NCBI RefSeq assembly: GCF_013166605.1
Contig: NZ_JABKKF010000003.1
Coordinates: 248,001 to 312,000 of the forward strand
Length of the DNA stretch: 64,000 bases
DNA from: Xylanibacter muris
Lineage (GTDB): Bacteria > Bacteroidota > Bacteroidia > Bacteroidales > Bacteroidaceae
Direction: 5' to 3'
Each line of letters starts with the position of its first letter. The stretch's first letter is position 1. This document shows, piece after piece, positions 1-7,925 of the stretch. Under the pieces are notes generated by a model, which ran no database searches, was not told where the DNA came from, and was given only the letters and a program-made list of their open reading frames with translations. Position numbers and translations under genes: made by a program.

Positions 1-626
1 GGCTTTACGCTCTTGTTTGATTCAGATACAGGAGCCGTTGGTTCCGGCATTTCCTGGTTGAAACGTACCCAGTTATTTGGCTCTCCTTCTTCGCGAACCC
101 ATTCTGCCACATTCTGGTCTTCAGGATAGGGGTAGGTGTTTTGTGCATGATACATCTGATACTTCAGGTATCGTTCCACCCGAAGAATCAGATCCTTCAA
201 TGAGGCGAGAACTCCCATTTCTTTTATTGTCAGGCAAACATGCCCTTTGAAGCTGCCGGAGTATCTGATGTTTGGATGCCATACATCGGTACGGAATGTG
301 AATATCGGATTGCCGTCAGCGGACGGGTAGTTGTTTGGAAGTACGATGCTCATCTTGTGAAGATAGCCGAATTTCGGTTCTCTTGGTACCGTTTCTCCCT
401 GAACACCGACAATGGATTTACAGCGGTACCAGATCTCGTATTCCGTAGGAAGTCCCATCGCGTTTTTCCTGCGTACGATATATGCTATAGATGGTTTGCG
501 GGGATTTGCGCTGGCGGCCTTACGCTTGCCGCATAAGGTGTCCAGTTCCTTCCACTCTTTCCAAAGCCTGGCATCCCTGCCGGACAGCTCTTTCTGATTG
601 AAGTTATTTATTGTGTCGTTCATCAT
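1..626 (-). CDS. E2 ubiquitin-conjugating-enzyme-like protein (partial, runs off left edge)
   Basis: I read this directly from the minus strand; the frame is open from ATG 626 (or 623) to the window edge. After an N-terminal helix the protein shows the core order of a UBC/E2 fold: a YP motif (about residues 100-101), then P-x-F-x-F, then WHPN (116-119), then GHVCL with the candidate catalytic Cys at about residue 131 (codon 236-234), followed by a helical stretch (LKDLILRVERYLKY). In E2 enzymes the HPN Asn and the Cys carry the ubiquitin-like thioester, so the chemistry looks intact. It lies 10 bp downstream of a ubiquitin-like gene on the same strand, so the two are probably an operon. Bacterial E2 proteins usually sit with an E1 (ThiF) and a JAB protease; those would be left of the window. 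Family assignment is by motif reading only. Confidence 0.82.
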   Translation of the reverse strand, partial: MMNDTINNFNQKELSGRDARLWKEWKELDTLCGKRKAASANPRKPSIAYIVRRKNAMGLPTEYEIWYRCKSIVGVQGETVPREPKFGYLHKMSIVLPNNYPSADGNPIFTFRTDVWHPNIRYSGSFKGHVCLTIKEMGVLASLKDLILRVERYLKYQMYHAQNTYPYPEDQNVAEWVREEGEPNNWVRFNQEMPEPTAPVSESNKSVK

Positions 627-636
627 AATCCTTCCT

Positions 637-966
637 TTATCCGGCAATAGGTACAGAAATGAGGGATAGGTGGTCACCCGGTTGGATATTGTAGTCAATG
701 AGCGCCTGTTCGCGTCCGTCCTCGTCTTCAAATTCCAGAATTTCCGGTTCTTCGCCTTCTTCCATTATCTGTCCGAGCAGATATTGTATGGGATTGCCTC
801 CGTTGTCAATCTTGGGAAGTTCGAATACCGATACAATACTTGTAATCTGGTCACGGATAGTCTTGTTGGGGTCTGTAACCTTCACTTCCACTTCCTCATA
901 CTCAGTTCCGTCAATTGTAAGGTTGATGATAAACTCATCGTCTTCGTACATTTCTTCTGTTGCCAT
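637..966 (-). CDS. Ubiquitin-like (beta-grasp, YukD/EsaB-like) small protein with C-terminal Gly
   Basis: This 109-aa acidic protein has a pattern that fits a beta-grasp ubiquitin-like fold: two opening strands (FIINLTIDG, then EEVEVKVTDP), a helix starting near NKTIRDQI, and a closing ALIDYNIQPGDHLSLISVP segment. It ends in Ala-Gly with no tail after the Gly, as in a ubiquitin-like modifier that needs no processing. It lies 10 bp upstream of the E2-like gene on the same strand, which is the strongest support for a modifier role. The alternative is a non-conjugated YukD-like subunit of a secretion system, since a T6SS cluster lies just upstream on the same strand. No clear Bacteroidales promoter is visible in front of it. 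Confidence 0.68.
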   Translation of the reverse strand: MATEEMYEDDEFIINLTIDGTEYEEVEVKVTDPNKTIRDQITSIVSVFELPKIDNGGNPIQYLLGQIMEEGEEPEILEFEDEDGREQALIDYNIQPGDHLSLISVPIAG

Positions 967-1084
967 AATTATTTATATTTTTGTTGTTACTAAATTCTAT
1001 TGTGATAACAATCATTTTGTGAATGATGTTTGTATTTTCAATAATAAAGTTTTTGTAATTTTATGTATTATTGATTTATTTAAA

Positions 1085-1346
1085 ATACCGCGATTGATGT
1101 AAAATTTTGAAATATATTTACTGTATTTGTGTATATCAAATTCTCGTTTGATGAACATGCCATTCATGCTCGATGAACAGCATGTTCATGACCAGAGAAC
1201 AGCACATTCATGAGGCGAGAATGATACATTCATTTTTGGCACACTTTTTGTTTGTTGTTAATATATTGAATATCAGTGAATTGTGTTTGCTATGTAAAAC
1301 TCTAAAAAGAGTAAAATGTGAGTCGTGAATTTTTATTACACATATT
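1085..1346 (+). repeat. Non-coding repeated element, copy 1 (dyad array plus -24/-12 promoter plus start of transcribed region)
   Basis: About 260 bp align collinearly with 22122-22384. Shared blocks include ATTTTGAAAT before the dyads, the four dyads, the promoter block, and GTGAATTTTTATTACA about 88 nt after the promoter. Both copies are in the same orientation and in gene-free DNA. The gap 967-1451 contains nothing else I can name; no coding sequence is convincing there. Confidence 0.8.
1151..1252 (+). promoter_or_regulatory. Four 17-bp dyads at 22-bp spacing followed by a sigma-54-like promoter (copy 1)
   Basis: Dyads of the form ATGAA-N7-TTCAT start at 1151, 1173, 1195 and 1217, exactly 22 bp apart (two helical turns). 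The last two have weaker left halves. Three bases after the last dyad comes TGGCACA-CTTT-TTGTT (1237-1252), which fits the sigma-54 consensus TGGCACG-N4-TTGCW in spacing and in all but a few bases. The predicted start is near 1263, reading rightward into gene-free DNA and against the gene at 1452-2483. It would be unusual for activator sites to lie this close to a -24 box. Confidence 0.7.
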
Positions 1347-1451
1347 GTGCAGTACCTCATGCCATTTGTTATAAATGTACAGTTGTTATTACTTCTTTAT
1401 AGTATATTTTAACGTTTGCCCCAATTATTCTTTGTTGTGAATAATTGTTAG

Positions 1452-2483
1452 TTACCATATCCAAGCTCCGCGGTCTTGATTATAGTTGTCGGAACGATAG
1501 TCCTCAAACTTATTTTTAAATACTAATAGTTGGTATACGTCTTCGGGGATAATCTGCGGTTCCTTTAATCCGTAGCGATAGAGTGCCAACTCATATTTTC
1601 TTTTCTCCGCATCAATGCGGATGATAAAGTCTGTCTTTGTATCGGGATGTGCTCCATAGAACTTGTCGAACACTTCCCGTATCCTTTCATCCTCAAACCA
1701 GAAATAAGCCGTATATTCCGACTTCTTGATGTGCCATTTGACAGCAAGTTTCTTCGGCTTGCCGGCTTGGTGATATTTGAGAAGACCATCATCATGCAGT
1801 TTGTCATGAGTCCCGTCATAAAGTGCTTCTTCTATATATTCGAATTCCGGCTCGGTCTCATCCTCTTCGTATTTCATCCACTTTTCTTCCTCCTTATTCC
1901 ATTTCCCATAAATCGGAAGGTAGCGGTATGTAAACTGTTTCATATAGTTGTCGAAGAGGTTTCGGGGAGGGAGCCCGTGTTTTTCTAAGTTGTTTTTGAC
2001 ATGTGGATCGTTGTTGATATAATAACTGCAATAGTCTTTTATACTTATATGTGAAATATATGGATGAAAATCACTCATTTTAATTTCTGCTATTTCTCCT
2101 TTTAGCCAATTAACAATTATGGATTTATTATGACTATGTATCCAAACAGCGACATTTCCATAAGGTGACAGGCCAATTATAATTTCCGAATCGTATTTAT
2201 TGCAAAAGTTTCTAATAATATTTGTTGATAGAGATGAATTTATAGAGTAAAATTCACATTCTGAATAAGACAGATAAATAAGTTCAATTTTTATGGGGAA
2301 TTCCGTGCATCCATCTTCCATAAATGACGTATTTGTCTTCTGCCCCCATTCGCTTTTGCATGCTTTTAATTTTGGAAGTTCTATATGGTTTTCGGGACTT
2401 GTAAAAACAAATCCCTGATAAACCTCGGTTAAATGCAAATGCGAAGAAGCACATCCAATTGCTATGTTTAACTCTGTAGCCAT
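1452..2483 (-). CDS. Hypothetical protein (DUF2931-like), candidate immunity partner of the lipase
   Basis: About 343 aa. I chose ATG 2483; the longer frame starts only with TTG at 2492. No signal peptide or membrane segment is evident. The protein is rich in aromatic and charged residues, and its C-terminal part (AVKWHIKKSEYTAYFWF to the final GAWIW) resembles DUF2931-type proteins common in Bacteroidales, but I cannot confirm this. It starts about 13 bp after the stop of the lipase gene on the same strand, the usual place for a T6SS immunity gene. The role as lipase immunity is inferred from position only. Confidence 0.55.
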   Translation of the reverse strand: MATELNIAIGCASSHLHLTEVYQGFVFTSPENHIELPKLKACKSEWGQKTNTSFMEDGCTEFPIKIELIYLSYSECEFYSINSSLSTNIIRNFCNKYDSEIIIGLSPYGNVAVWIHSHNKSIIVNWLKGEIAEIKMSDFHPYISHISIKDYCSYYINNDPHVKNNLEKHGLPPRNLFDNYMKQFTYRYLPIYGKWNKEEEKWMKYEEDETEPEFEYIEEALYDGTHDKLHDDGLLKYHQAGKPKKLAVKWHIKKSEYTAYFWFEDERIREVFDKFYGAHPDTKTDFIIRIDAEKRKYELALYRYGLKEPQIIPEDVYQLLVFKNKFEDYRSDNYNQDRGAWIW

Positions 2484-2496
2484 TATATACAACTGT

Positions 2497-5400
2497 TTAA
2501 ATGTCAGACGTTGGGATTTCCCATAAAAGGTTATGGTTTAGAAACACACATACATCGTTTTCTAATTTGGAGATTTTATTTAAGCATTCCTCAAAATTGA
2601 ATTTTGTGGCAGAAACATATTCCATTTTTCTCAAACTGATGTCATCAATTATAATGGTGTAGTTTCCCTGTTGAATCTTCTTGTCAATAAACTTGTTTTT
2701 TTCATCATTCTCATTAATAAACTTTACATTGTCGCTTCCTAAAGTCGCTATTGATGTAGTTGTAGATTCACCGTTTTCATAAGGTATTTTTATAGTCTTT
2801 TTATCAACAATGTCTAATGCGTCCATTAAAGGCTTGTAAAGGAAGTTGTTGATTCCATGCTTTGCCCCCAGTTCCGGTGTAAGATGATATATTTCCTTCA
2901 GAAAACCATTCCCTCTCAATTTTAGAATTAAAGGAGCACTACCATAGGCTCTTTCATTTAATCCTGCTGTTAGTAGATATTTAGCCACTATCATTATAAC
3001 ATCAATAGCTTCTCCGTCTATTCTAATTGGATGTACTTTATTAGGAACATTAAAATAGTTAAACCCACCAGCTGTTTTGGTAGCAAGTACTCCAAGAAAA
3101 TTTAACCCGGCAGCATTGAATGTAATAGCATGTCGCCCTTTAGAAGCAATAGCTCCTGCTGATGCCAAGCCACCTCCTAATGAATGTCCGCAAAAGAAAA
3201 GAGGTATATTGGCAGGCTGCTCATTTTTGTCAAGCAGCTCTTTTACTTTGTTATGGATGGTAATAGCATTTTTAACATTATGCAAATGTTGTAACGAGAA
3301 TCCGGAAATTGCTTGTAATACATCAGCTAATATCCAGTCATTAAATGAATTTACGTCTGTTCCTTTGGTACAATAAGCAAATTTTTCAGGCTCGGGACTT
3401 ATTTCTATAGTGTTGTTTCCTATAGTGTTGTCGTTCTTTTTTCTTTTTAGTTTCGTAAATAATAATCCTCCATATCCGGACAATTGGTCCATTCCGTGAG
3501 TTAACACAGTATTATATACTAAGAAATTGTCTTTAATTATCGTTTCTTCTCCGTTGGTTTTATCGCTGTTGTCTGTTGTTATGCTTTTATTATCATCATT
3601 TTGAGTTACGTCTTTAGTTTCTTTTTCTTTGCTTTTATCGCTATTGTCAGTAGCTTCAATTTTTTTTTCTTTATAAATAAAGACTTCTTGTGTTTTTCTT
3701 GGTATTATGCCTAATACTTTATCATACGCAATCTTTTTATCATCATTATATGTATTGTTCTCTCCTCGAGATTTATATATTTGTTCATAATCATTTTTAA
3801 AAACTATATAAGGGTGGGACACATGCCATTGCATTGCATCTTTTTTTAATTCTTTATCACCAATGTAGTCCCAATATCCAAATTTATCATATAAATCGTA
3901 GAATCCTACTGGCCTGCCATTCTTTTTAGATGTATGCAGAATCTCTACATATACAGATAACGCACATATATCATCTAAGAATTTTTCAAAGTTAATCTTG
4001 TTTCTCCTTAAGGATTTCTGAGAGTTATTTTTAATACTTTGTTTAGTGTTTTCTATGAGTTTGTTAATTACATCAATGGAACCTTGAACTGGTTTTTCCA
4101 TATTCTTTCTAATAGCTTCTATTTGAATTATTATTTCTTTTACATTATTTTTGATTGTCGGATCCACAATGCTATTGTCAATTTTATCATTTAATTCTTT
4201 TTGTATGTTTATGGCTAATTGTTCTATTGTATTTAATTCAGTTTGTAATTTCGTGCTTCCTTTTGATAATAGTGTTGCTATGCCTGATAATCCTGATAAA
4301 ATGATATTCTTCTTAAAATAGTTCTCCTCATAAATGGTTAATGCTCTATTAATAAGCCTTTTTATTAAATTGGTCCATTTATCATCATTATTAATGGATT
4401 TATCATTATTAATGGATTTATAAATATTGTCTACGCAGGCTTTTGTCTTCTTGAAATAAGATTCCTTGTCTGTTGGATATTTATTTATAATATCGTCAAT
4501 TTTTATATTCAATGTATTCTTTACAGACTTTATGAATTTTGCTTCCTCTTTATACGTGTTTTCTACATATTCATTTAACCTATTTCTAATTCTAATATTT
4601 AGATAAAATGATTCCAAAATATTTCTTTTCCCAATACATCTTTTTATTATTTCTTTACGCTTTGTTATAAAATCATTTATAAGTTCTTCTATGTATTTTG
4701 TGGCATTTATTTTGGTTTGATCTTCTAATTCAATTTCTTTCAGTTTTCTTGAAAAGTTTGTGACCTTTGCAATTTCTCGTAAACGATTGATTATTCTTGG
4801 TTTTACTCTTTCTCCGCCTATTCCGATTTCATTTATCACTTTTTTCCAACCTAAAAAACCAATGCCACGTTCTTCTTCTAAAATATTAAATTCATCTATG
4901 ATGTCCTTGAATTCATCATTATTTTCATTATATTTGTACTTTTTATACTTTTCTAATTCATGCTTGAATATTGCATTTCCATACTTGAATATATTTGCAC
5001 TATTAATGTGGACATGAACATATTCCAACCAATCAAGATAAAAGTATACGTAATGGCTCATTAAGGCAGCAATTTTTGCATCATTCTTACTGGGCTTATT
5101 TTGATCGGTTTTGATATCTTTGGGAGGATATAATATAGATATGGTACTTTTCTTTATATTAATTAGACCCTTGCATTTTTTTACAAAGCATTTGTCAAAA
5201 AGGAATAATTCATATATTGAAGCTATAATTCCGAAATCATTGTCTTGGGGTATTAAGATATCCAAATATATTTCTTCATATAAACATTTATAGTGAAGAA
5301 TCTTCATGATTATATTGTCCTGGAACCTTTGAAATAGTTCTCTATTCTCTTTCTTATTTCCAGTAAGTTCCTCTTTGATACATAATTTTTCTTTTATAGT

Positions 5401-5640
5401 ATCTATATTTTCTTCTTTTACTTTATCTTTTTCAATGATATAAAATTCTGTATTTGCAAAAAGTTGACTATGTTGTGTAATGAAGATGTCATCTCCATAA
5501 TCAGCCGTTTTGTTTTGTATTTCCCACCAATTTTTTTTATCATAAAACAGTAGAACCAACTGTAATCTCAATTTGCGCTTTTGAGATTCCGTTTTGTCTT
5601 TTTTATCTATATTTTTTGAATCAATAGTATTGCTTGACAT
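2497..5640 (-). CDS. Large T6SS effector candidate with C-terminal class-3 lipase domain
   Basis: About 1047 aa from ATG 5640; a TTG at 5667 in frame is a weaker start. The C-terminal third holds a class-3 lipase domain with the nucleophile elbow GHSLGGG (Ser about residue 820), preceded by a WILADVLQA segment and followed by the FNAAG strand typical of the family. Such enzymes cut phospholipids and are known antibacterial T6SS effectors (Tle families). The first 700 residues are Lys/Asn/Ile-rich, mostly helical, with a possible coiled coil, and match nothing I recognise. The gene is strikingly AT-rich beside the T6SS structural genes, which suggests exchange as an effector cassette. It lies downstream of VgrG and the PAAR-like protein. 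No signal peptide is seen, consistent with T6SS export. Confidence 0.8.
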   Translation of the reverse strand: MSSNTIDSKNIDKKDKTESQKRKLRLQLVLLFYDKKNWWEIQNKTADYGDDIFITQHSQLFANTEFYIIEKDKVKEENIDTIKEKLCIKEELTGNKKENRELFQRFQDNIIMKILHYKCLYEEIYLDILIPQDNDFGIIASIYELFLFDKCFVKKCKGLINIKKSTISILYPPKDIKTDQNKPSKNDAKIAALMSHYVYFYLDWLEYVHVHINSANIFKYGNAIFKHELEKYKKYKYNENNDEFKDIIDEFNILEEERGIGFLGWKKVINEIGIGGERVKPRIINRLREIAKVTNFSRKLKEIELEDQTKINATKYIEELINDFITKRKEIIKRCIGKRNILESFYLNIRIRNRLNEYVENTYKEEAKFIKSVKNTLNIKIDDIINKYPTDKESYFKKTKACVDNIYKSINNDKSINNDDKWTNLIKRLINRALTIYEENYFKKNIILSGLSGIATLLSKGSTKLQTELNTIEQLAINIQKELNDKIDNSIVDPTIKNNVKEIIIQIEAIRKNMEKPVQGSIDVINKLIENTKQSIKNNSQKSLRRNKINFEKFLDDICALSVYVEILHTSKKNGRPVGFYDLYDKFGYWDYIGDKELKKDAMQWHVSHPYIVFKNDYEQIYKSRGENNTYNDDKKIAYDKVLGIIPRKTQEVFIYKEKKIEATDNSDKSKEKETKDVTQNDDNKSITTDNSDKTNGEETIIKDNFLVYNTVLTHGMDQLSGYGGLLFTKLKRKKNDNTIGNNTIEISPEPEKFAYCTKGTDVNSFNDWILADVLQAISGFSLQHLHNVKNAITIHNKVKELLDKNEQPANIPLFFCGHSLGGGLASAGAIASKGRHAITFNAAGLNFLGVLATKTAGGFNYFNVPNKVHPIRIDGEAIDVIMIVAKYLLTAGLNERAYGSAPLILKLRGNGFLKEIYHLTPELGAKHGINNFLYKPLMDALDIVDKKTIKIPYENGESTTTSIATLGSDNVKFINENDEKNKFIDKKIQQGNYTIIIDDISLRKMEYVSATKFNFEECLNKISKLENDVCVFLNHNLLWEIPTSDI

Positions 5641-5856
5641 ACAGTTTCTTCTTAAAACTTTAATCAATCTTTTTGCCGGTATTTTGTTTCCGGTATGTTT
5701 TTCTTTGCAGACGTTGAAAAGAAGCGATTACTGGTGAAGCGACTAACGATACTTATCGTTATGCCCATAGATATTGGTTGGTACTTGATTTCAATATGGC
5801 GGAATAATATTCTACGATACAGTCATTTTCTTCATCCGTCTATGGGGGAAGGAGTG

Positions 5857-6183
5857 TTATGCAAAAACGTTATACAATCCTGCTTTCACTTCTATATTGC
5901 ATTTACTTGAAGTATTCAGAAGTGCTATATGATTTTTGAAATACACCTTATCATATTCATAAATAGAGTCACCTAAGGTCATGTTCTGAATATGGAATAT
6001 TATTTTCTTATCTCCTAAAGAAGACATTTGGTTGACTATGCTTCTTATCCTGTTCATGCAGTATTCACGAGTTCCTTGGAAAAGAATCTTTCCGTTGTTT
6101 GATACTATGATATGAGAACCTTTGTGAATCATGATATTCACATTTATAGTTGATTCGAAAAAATTTAAACTTGTCATATCCAT
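5857..6183 (-). CDS. Small protein of unknown function between PAAR-like tip and lipase effector
   Basis: 108 aa, ATG start, no signal peptide or membrane segment. I recognise no family. A predicted alpha/beta protein with hydrophobic strands (NVNIMIH, HIIVSNNGKILF, KKIIFHI). Its position between the PAAR-like gene and the lipase, on the same strand, is where T6SS adaptor/chaperone or accessory proteins often lie, so loading of the lipase onto the tip is possible, but this is inference from context. Gaps of about 220 bp on both sides show no other gene. Confidence 0.5.
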   Translation of the reverse strand: MDMTSLNFFESTINVNIMIHKGSHIIVSNNGKILFQGTREYCMNRIRSIVNQMSSLGDKKIIFHIQNMTLGDSIYEYDKVYFKNHIALLNTSSKCNIEVKAGLYNVFA

Positions 6184-6403
6184 ATATTTTAATTTATTGG
6201 TTAACTTTCACTGTTGCGGCCTTGATGTTGATTCTGCTTTATGTATTTACTCCCATTCCGTATGATGCTTTCTGATGGTGAGTCGTGGAATATTCGAGAA
6301 GCTTGTCTTTCGCTTTTCATATATATTTTCTATAGTTATTTTGCAAATTGCCTTTCTTATTGTCATTAACTTTTGCAAAAGGTTTGCCTCTCTTTTAAGC
6401 GAG

Positions 6404-7894
6404 TCATCTCTGTCCGTCATCGGTTATAGTTATTGTTCCTCCATAGCAGCATTTGCAGTAAGATGATTTCAACAAAGCGGGGTCGCCTTTTATTATGTAA
6501 TCATCCTTGCCGTTAAGCCAGTTGCTGTTAGTGCCGGGCACACATGGCATTGGAGTAAGCTTTCCATGAGCTGCAGATGTTGCTGCGCCTGTCGGGGGAA
6601 ACCGTGTTGTATGGCATTTTCCAAACGGTGCTATATTGTATAAAGAGACATGGTCTGTGATGTTTGCCATTGGTTGTCCGGTAAGGAATACCGTACGGTC
6701 CGGATAAACAGTCAGTTTGGCTTTTTTGTCACCGAAGCTGCATTTCATAGTGGCTCCGGAGCAAACGTATGAATCGGAATTGCCGGAATTATCATTATCG
6801 TCATTCTGTGGAGGCTGTGTTTGTGCTGCGGGAGTATTGTTTACCGGTGCAGCGCCACCGGCCATTGTTCTTTGCGCAAGCGATGTTGTTTTTGTGGCCT
6901 CTGTCGCATTCTTCAGTCCTTTTAAGACTTTCTTTGCATCGTCAACAGTCTTTTTCCCTGCCGAATATATTGCTTGGGGATTCTTGCTTTTCAATGCTCC
7001 CTGCAGACTGTTCACATCGGTGAATAATGTTGCGGCCCCGCCTCCTGCTGTCAAAACTTTGTTTATTGCCCCTACAGCCTTGGTATTGTGCAGATTGCCT
7101 ATATACGAAAGGATTGGATTGCCTGTGACATCTTGTCCCATTCCTTTCTGATATGTCATTATCATGTTATTTATGGAATTGGCAACCCTCTCTGTGGCAT
7201 TTACTATATTCTTTACTCCCTTTTCTATTTTCTTTGCTGCTTCAATCGGGTTACGATAGCTTCCTCTAAAAGCATGCAAGGCATCCTCAAAGTCTGCTAT
7301 TCCTCCAAATACGCCTGCCGACTCATTTTTTATTGCACTGCCGAGATAGAAGATGTTATTACCAAAACCACCCTTTGCCAGACTTTCCAATATATTTGTC
7401 TGGCCGGTAGGAGATAATTGTTGGTATATTCCGTTGACAGTTTTTGCCCATGAATCCCATTGTGCGTCAAATTTATTAAGAACCTGCTCGTTCGTCCTCG
7501 GGTGGAAATGCCCGGAACAACTGTCGACAACAGCATTCACCAACAATGCCGATGTGGTTATTACGTCCTGGCAATTCTTTAAGTCTGAAAGCGACTGCCG
7601 CGCTTTTTGTGCAGCGGAACTCAGCGGTTGGATGGATTGTGAAACCTTACTTCCTGTATTTTTTATGATCTTACCTGCATTACTGAGTTTGTCTGTAGCG
7701 GTATCCAATGCTCCGGTAACTTTTGACAATCCTCCTAATACGGTTTGGCTTACAGGATTATGTGCTTGTGCATTGTTGACGGCGTTATCCAACTTGTCCA
7801 CCATCTTGTCAACACTGTCTGCGCCCTTTGAGATATTGGATGTGATATCTTCAATCTTTTTCGGTAAGGTTCCTATTGTCCCCAGTGTGTCCAT
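6404..7894 (-). CDS. PAAR-like (DUF4280) T6SS tip protein with long helical N-terminal region
   Basis: About 496 aa from ATG 7894 (TTG at 7900 rejected). Residues 1-370 are Ala/Lys/Asn-rich and helical (repeated KLSNAGK, KGVKNIV, AINKVL type segments), followed by a Gln/Asn/Pro linker near 360-380. The last 120 residues form a DUF4280 PAAR-like domain, opening with VCSGATMKCSFGD and containing several conserved Cys, including a CKCC cluster near the end. PAAR-like proteins cap the VgrG spike and carry effectors. It lies 31 bp after VgrG on the same strand. The helical extension might be an effector or adaptor segment; I see no catalytic motif in it. Confidence 0.82.
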   Translation of the reverse strand: MDTLGTIGTLPKKIEDITSNISKGADSVDKMVDKLDNAVNNAQAHNPVSQTVLGGLSKVTGALDTATDKLSNAGKIIKNTGSKVSQSIQPLSSAAQKARQSLSDLKNCQDVITTSALLVNAVVDSCSGHFHPRTNEQVLNKFDAQWDSWAKTVNGIYQQLSPTGQTNILESLAKGGFGNNIFYLGSAIKNESAGVFGGIADFEDALHAFRGSYRNPIEAAKKIEKGVKNIVNATERVANSINNMIMTYQKGMGQDVTGNPILSYIGNLHNTKAVGAINKVLTAGGGAATLFTDVNSLQGALKSKNPQAIYSAGKKTVDDAKKVLKGLKNATEATKTTSLAQRTMAGGAAPVNNTPAAQTQPPQNDDNDNSGNSDSYVCSGATMKCSFGDKKAKLTVYPDRTVFLTGQPMANITDHVSLYNIAPFGKCHTTRFPPTGAATSAAHGKLTPMPCVPGTNSNWLNGKDDYIIKGDPALLKSSYCKCCYGGTITITDDGQR

Positions 7895-7925
7895 AAACAA
7901 ATATTGAAGTCAATTTGATTAAGCG

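Noticed and set aside
240..597. Plus-strand frames of 98 and 61 aa at the left edge
   Set aside because: They are antisense to the E2-like gene, which has a recognisable fold.
698..1102. 134-aa plus-strand frame
   Set aside because: Antisense to the ubiquitin-like gene; Ser-rich shadow sequence.
1151..1233. Dyad array considered as a CRISPR array
   Set aside because: Units of 17 bp at a 22-bp period leave 5-bp spacers; no cas genes; the array abuts a promoter in both copies.
6717..7151. 144-aa plus-strand frame inside the PAAR-like gene
   Set aside because: Antisense shadow with Phe/Ala/Pro-rich composition and no motif.
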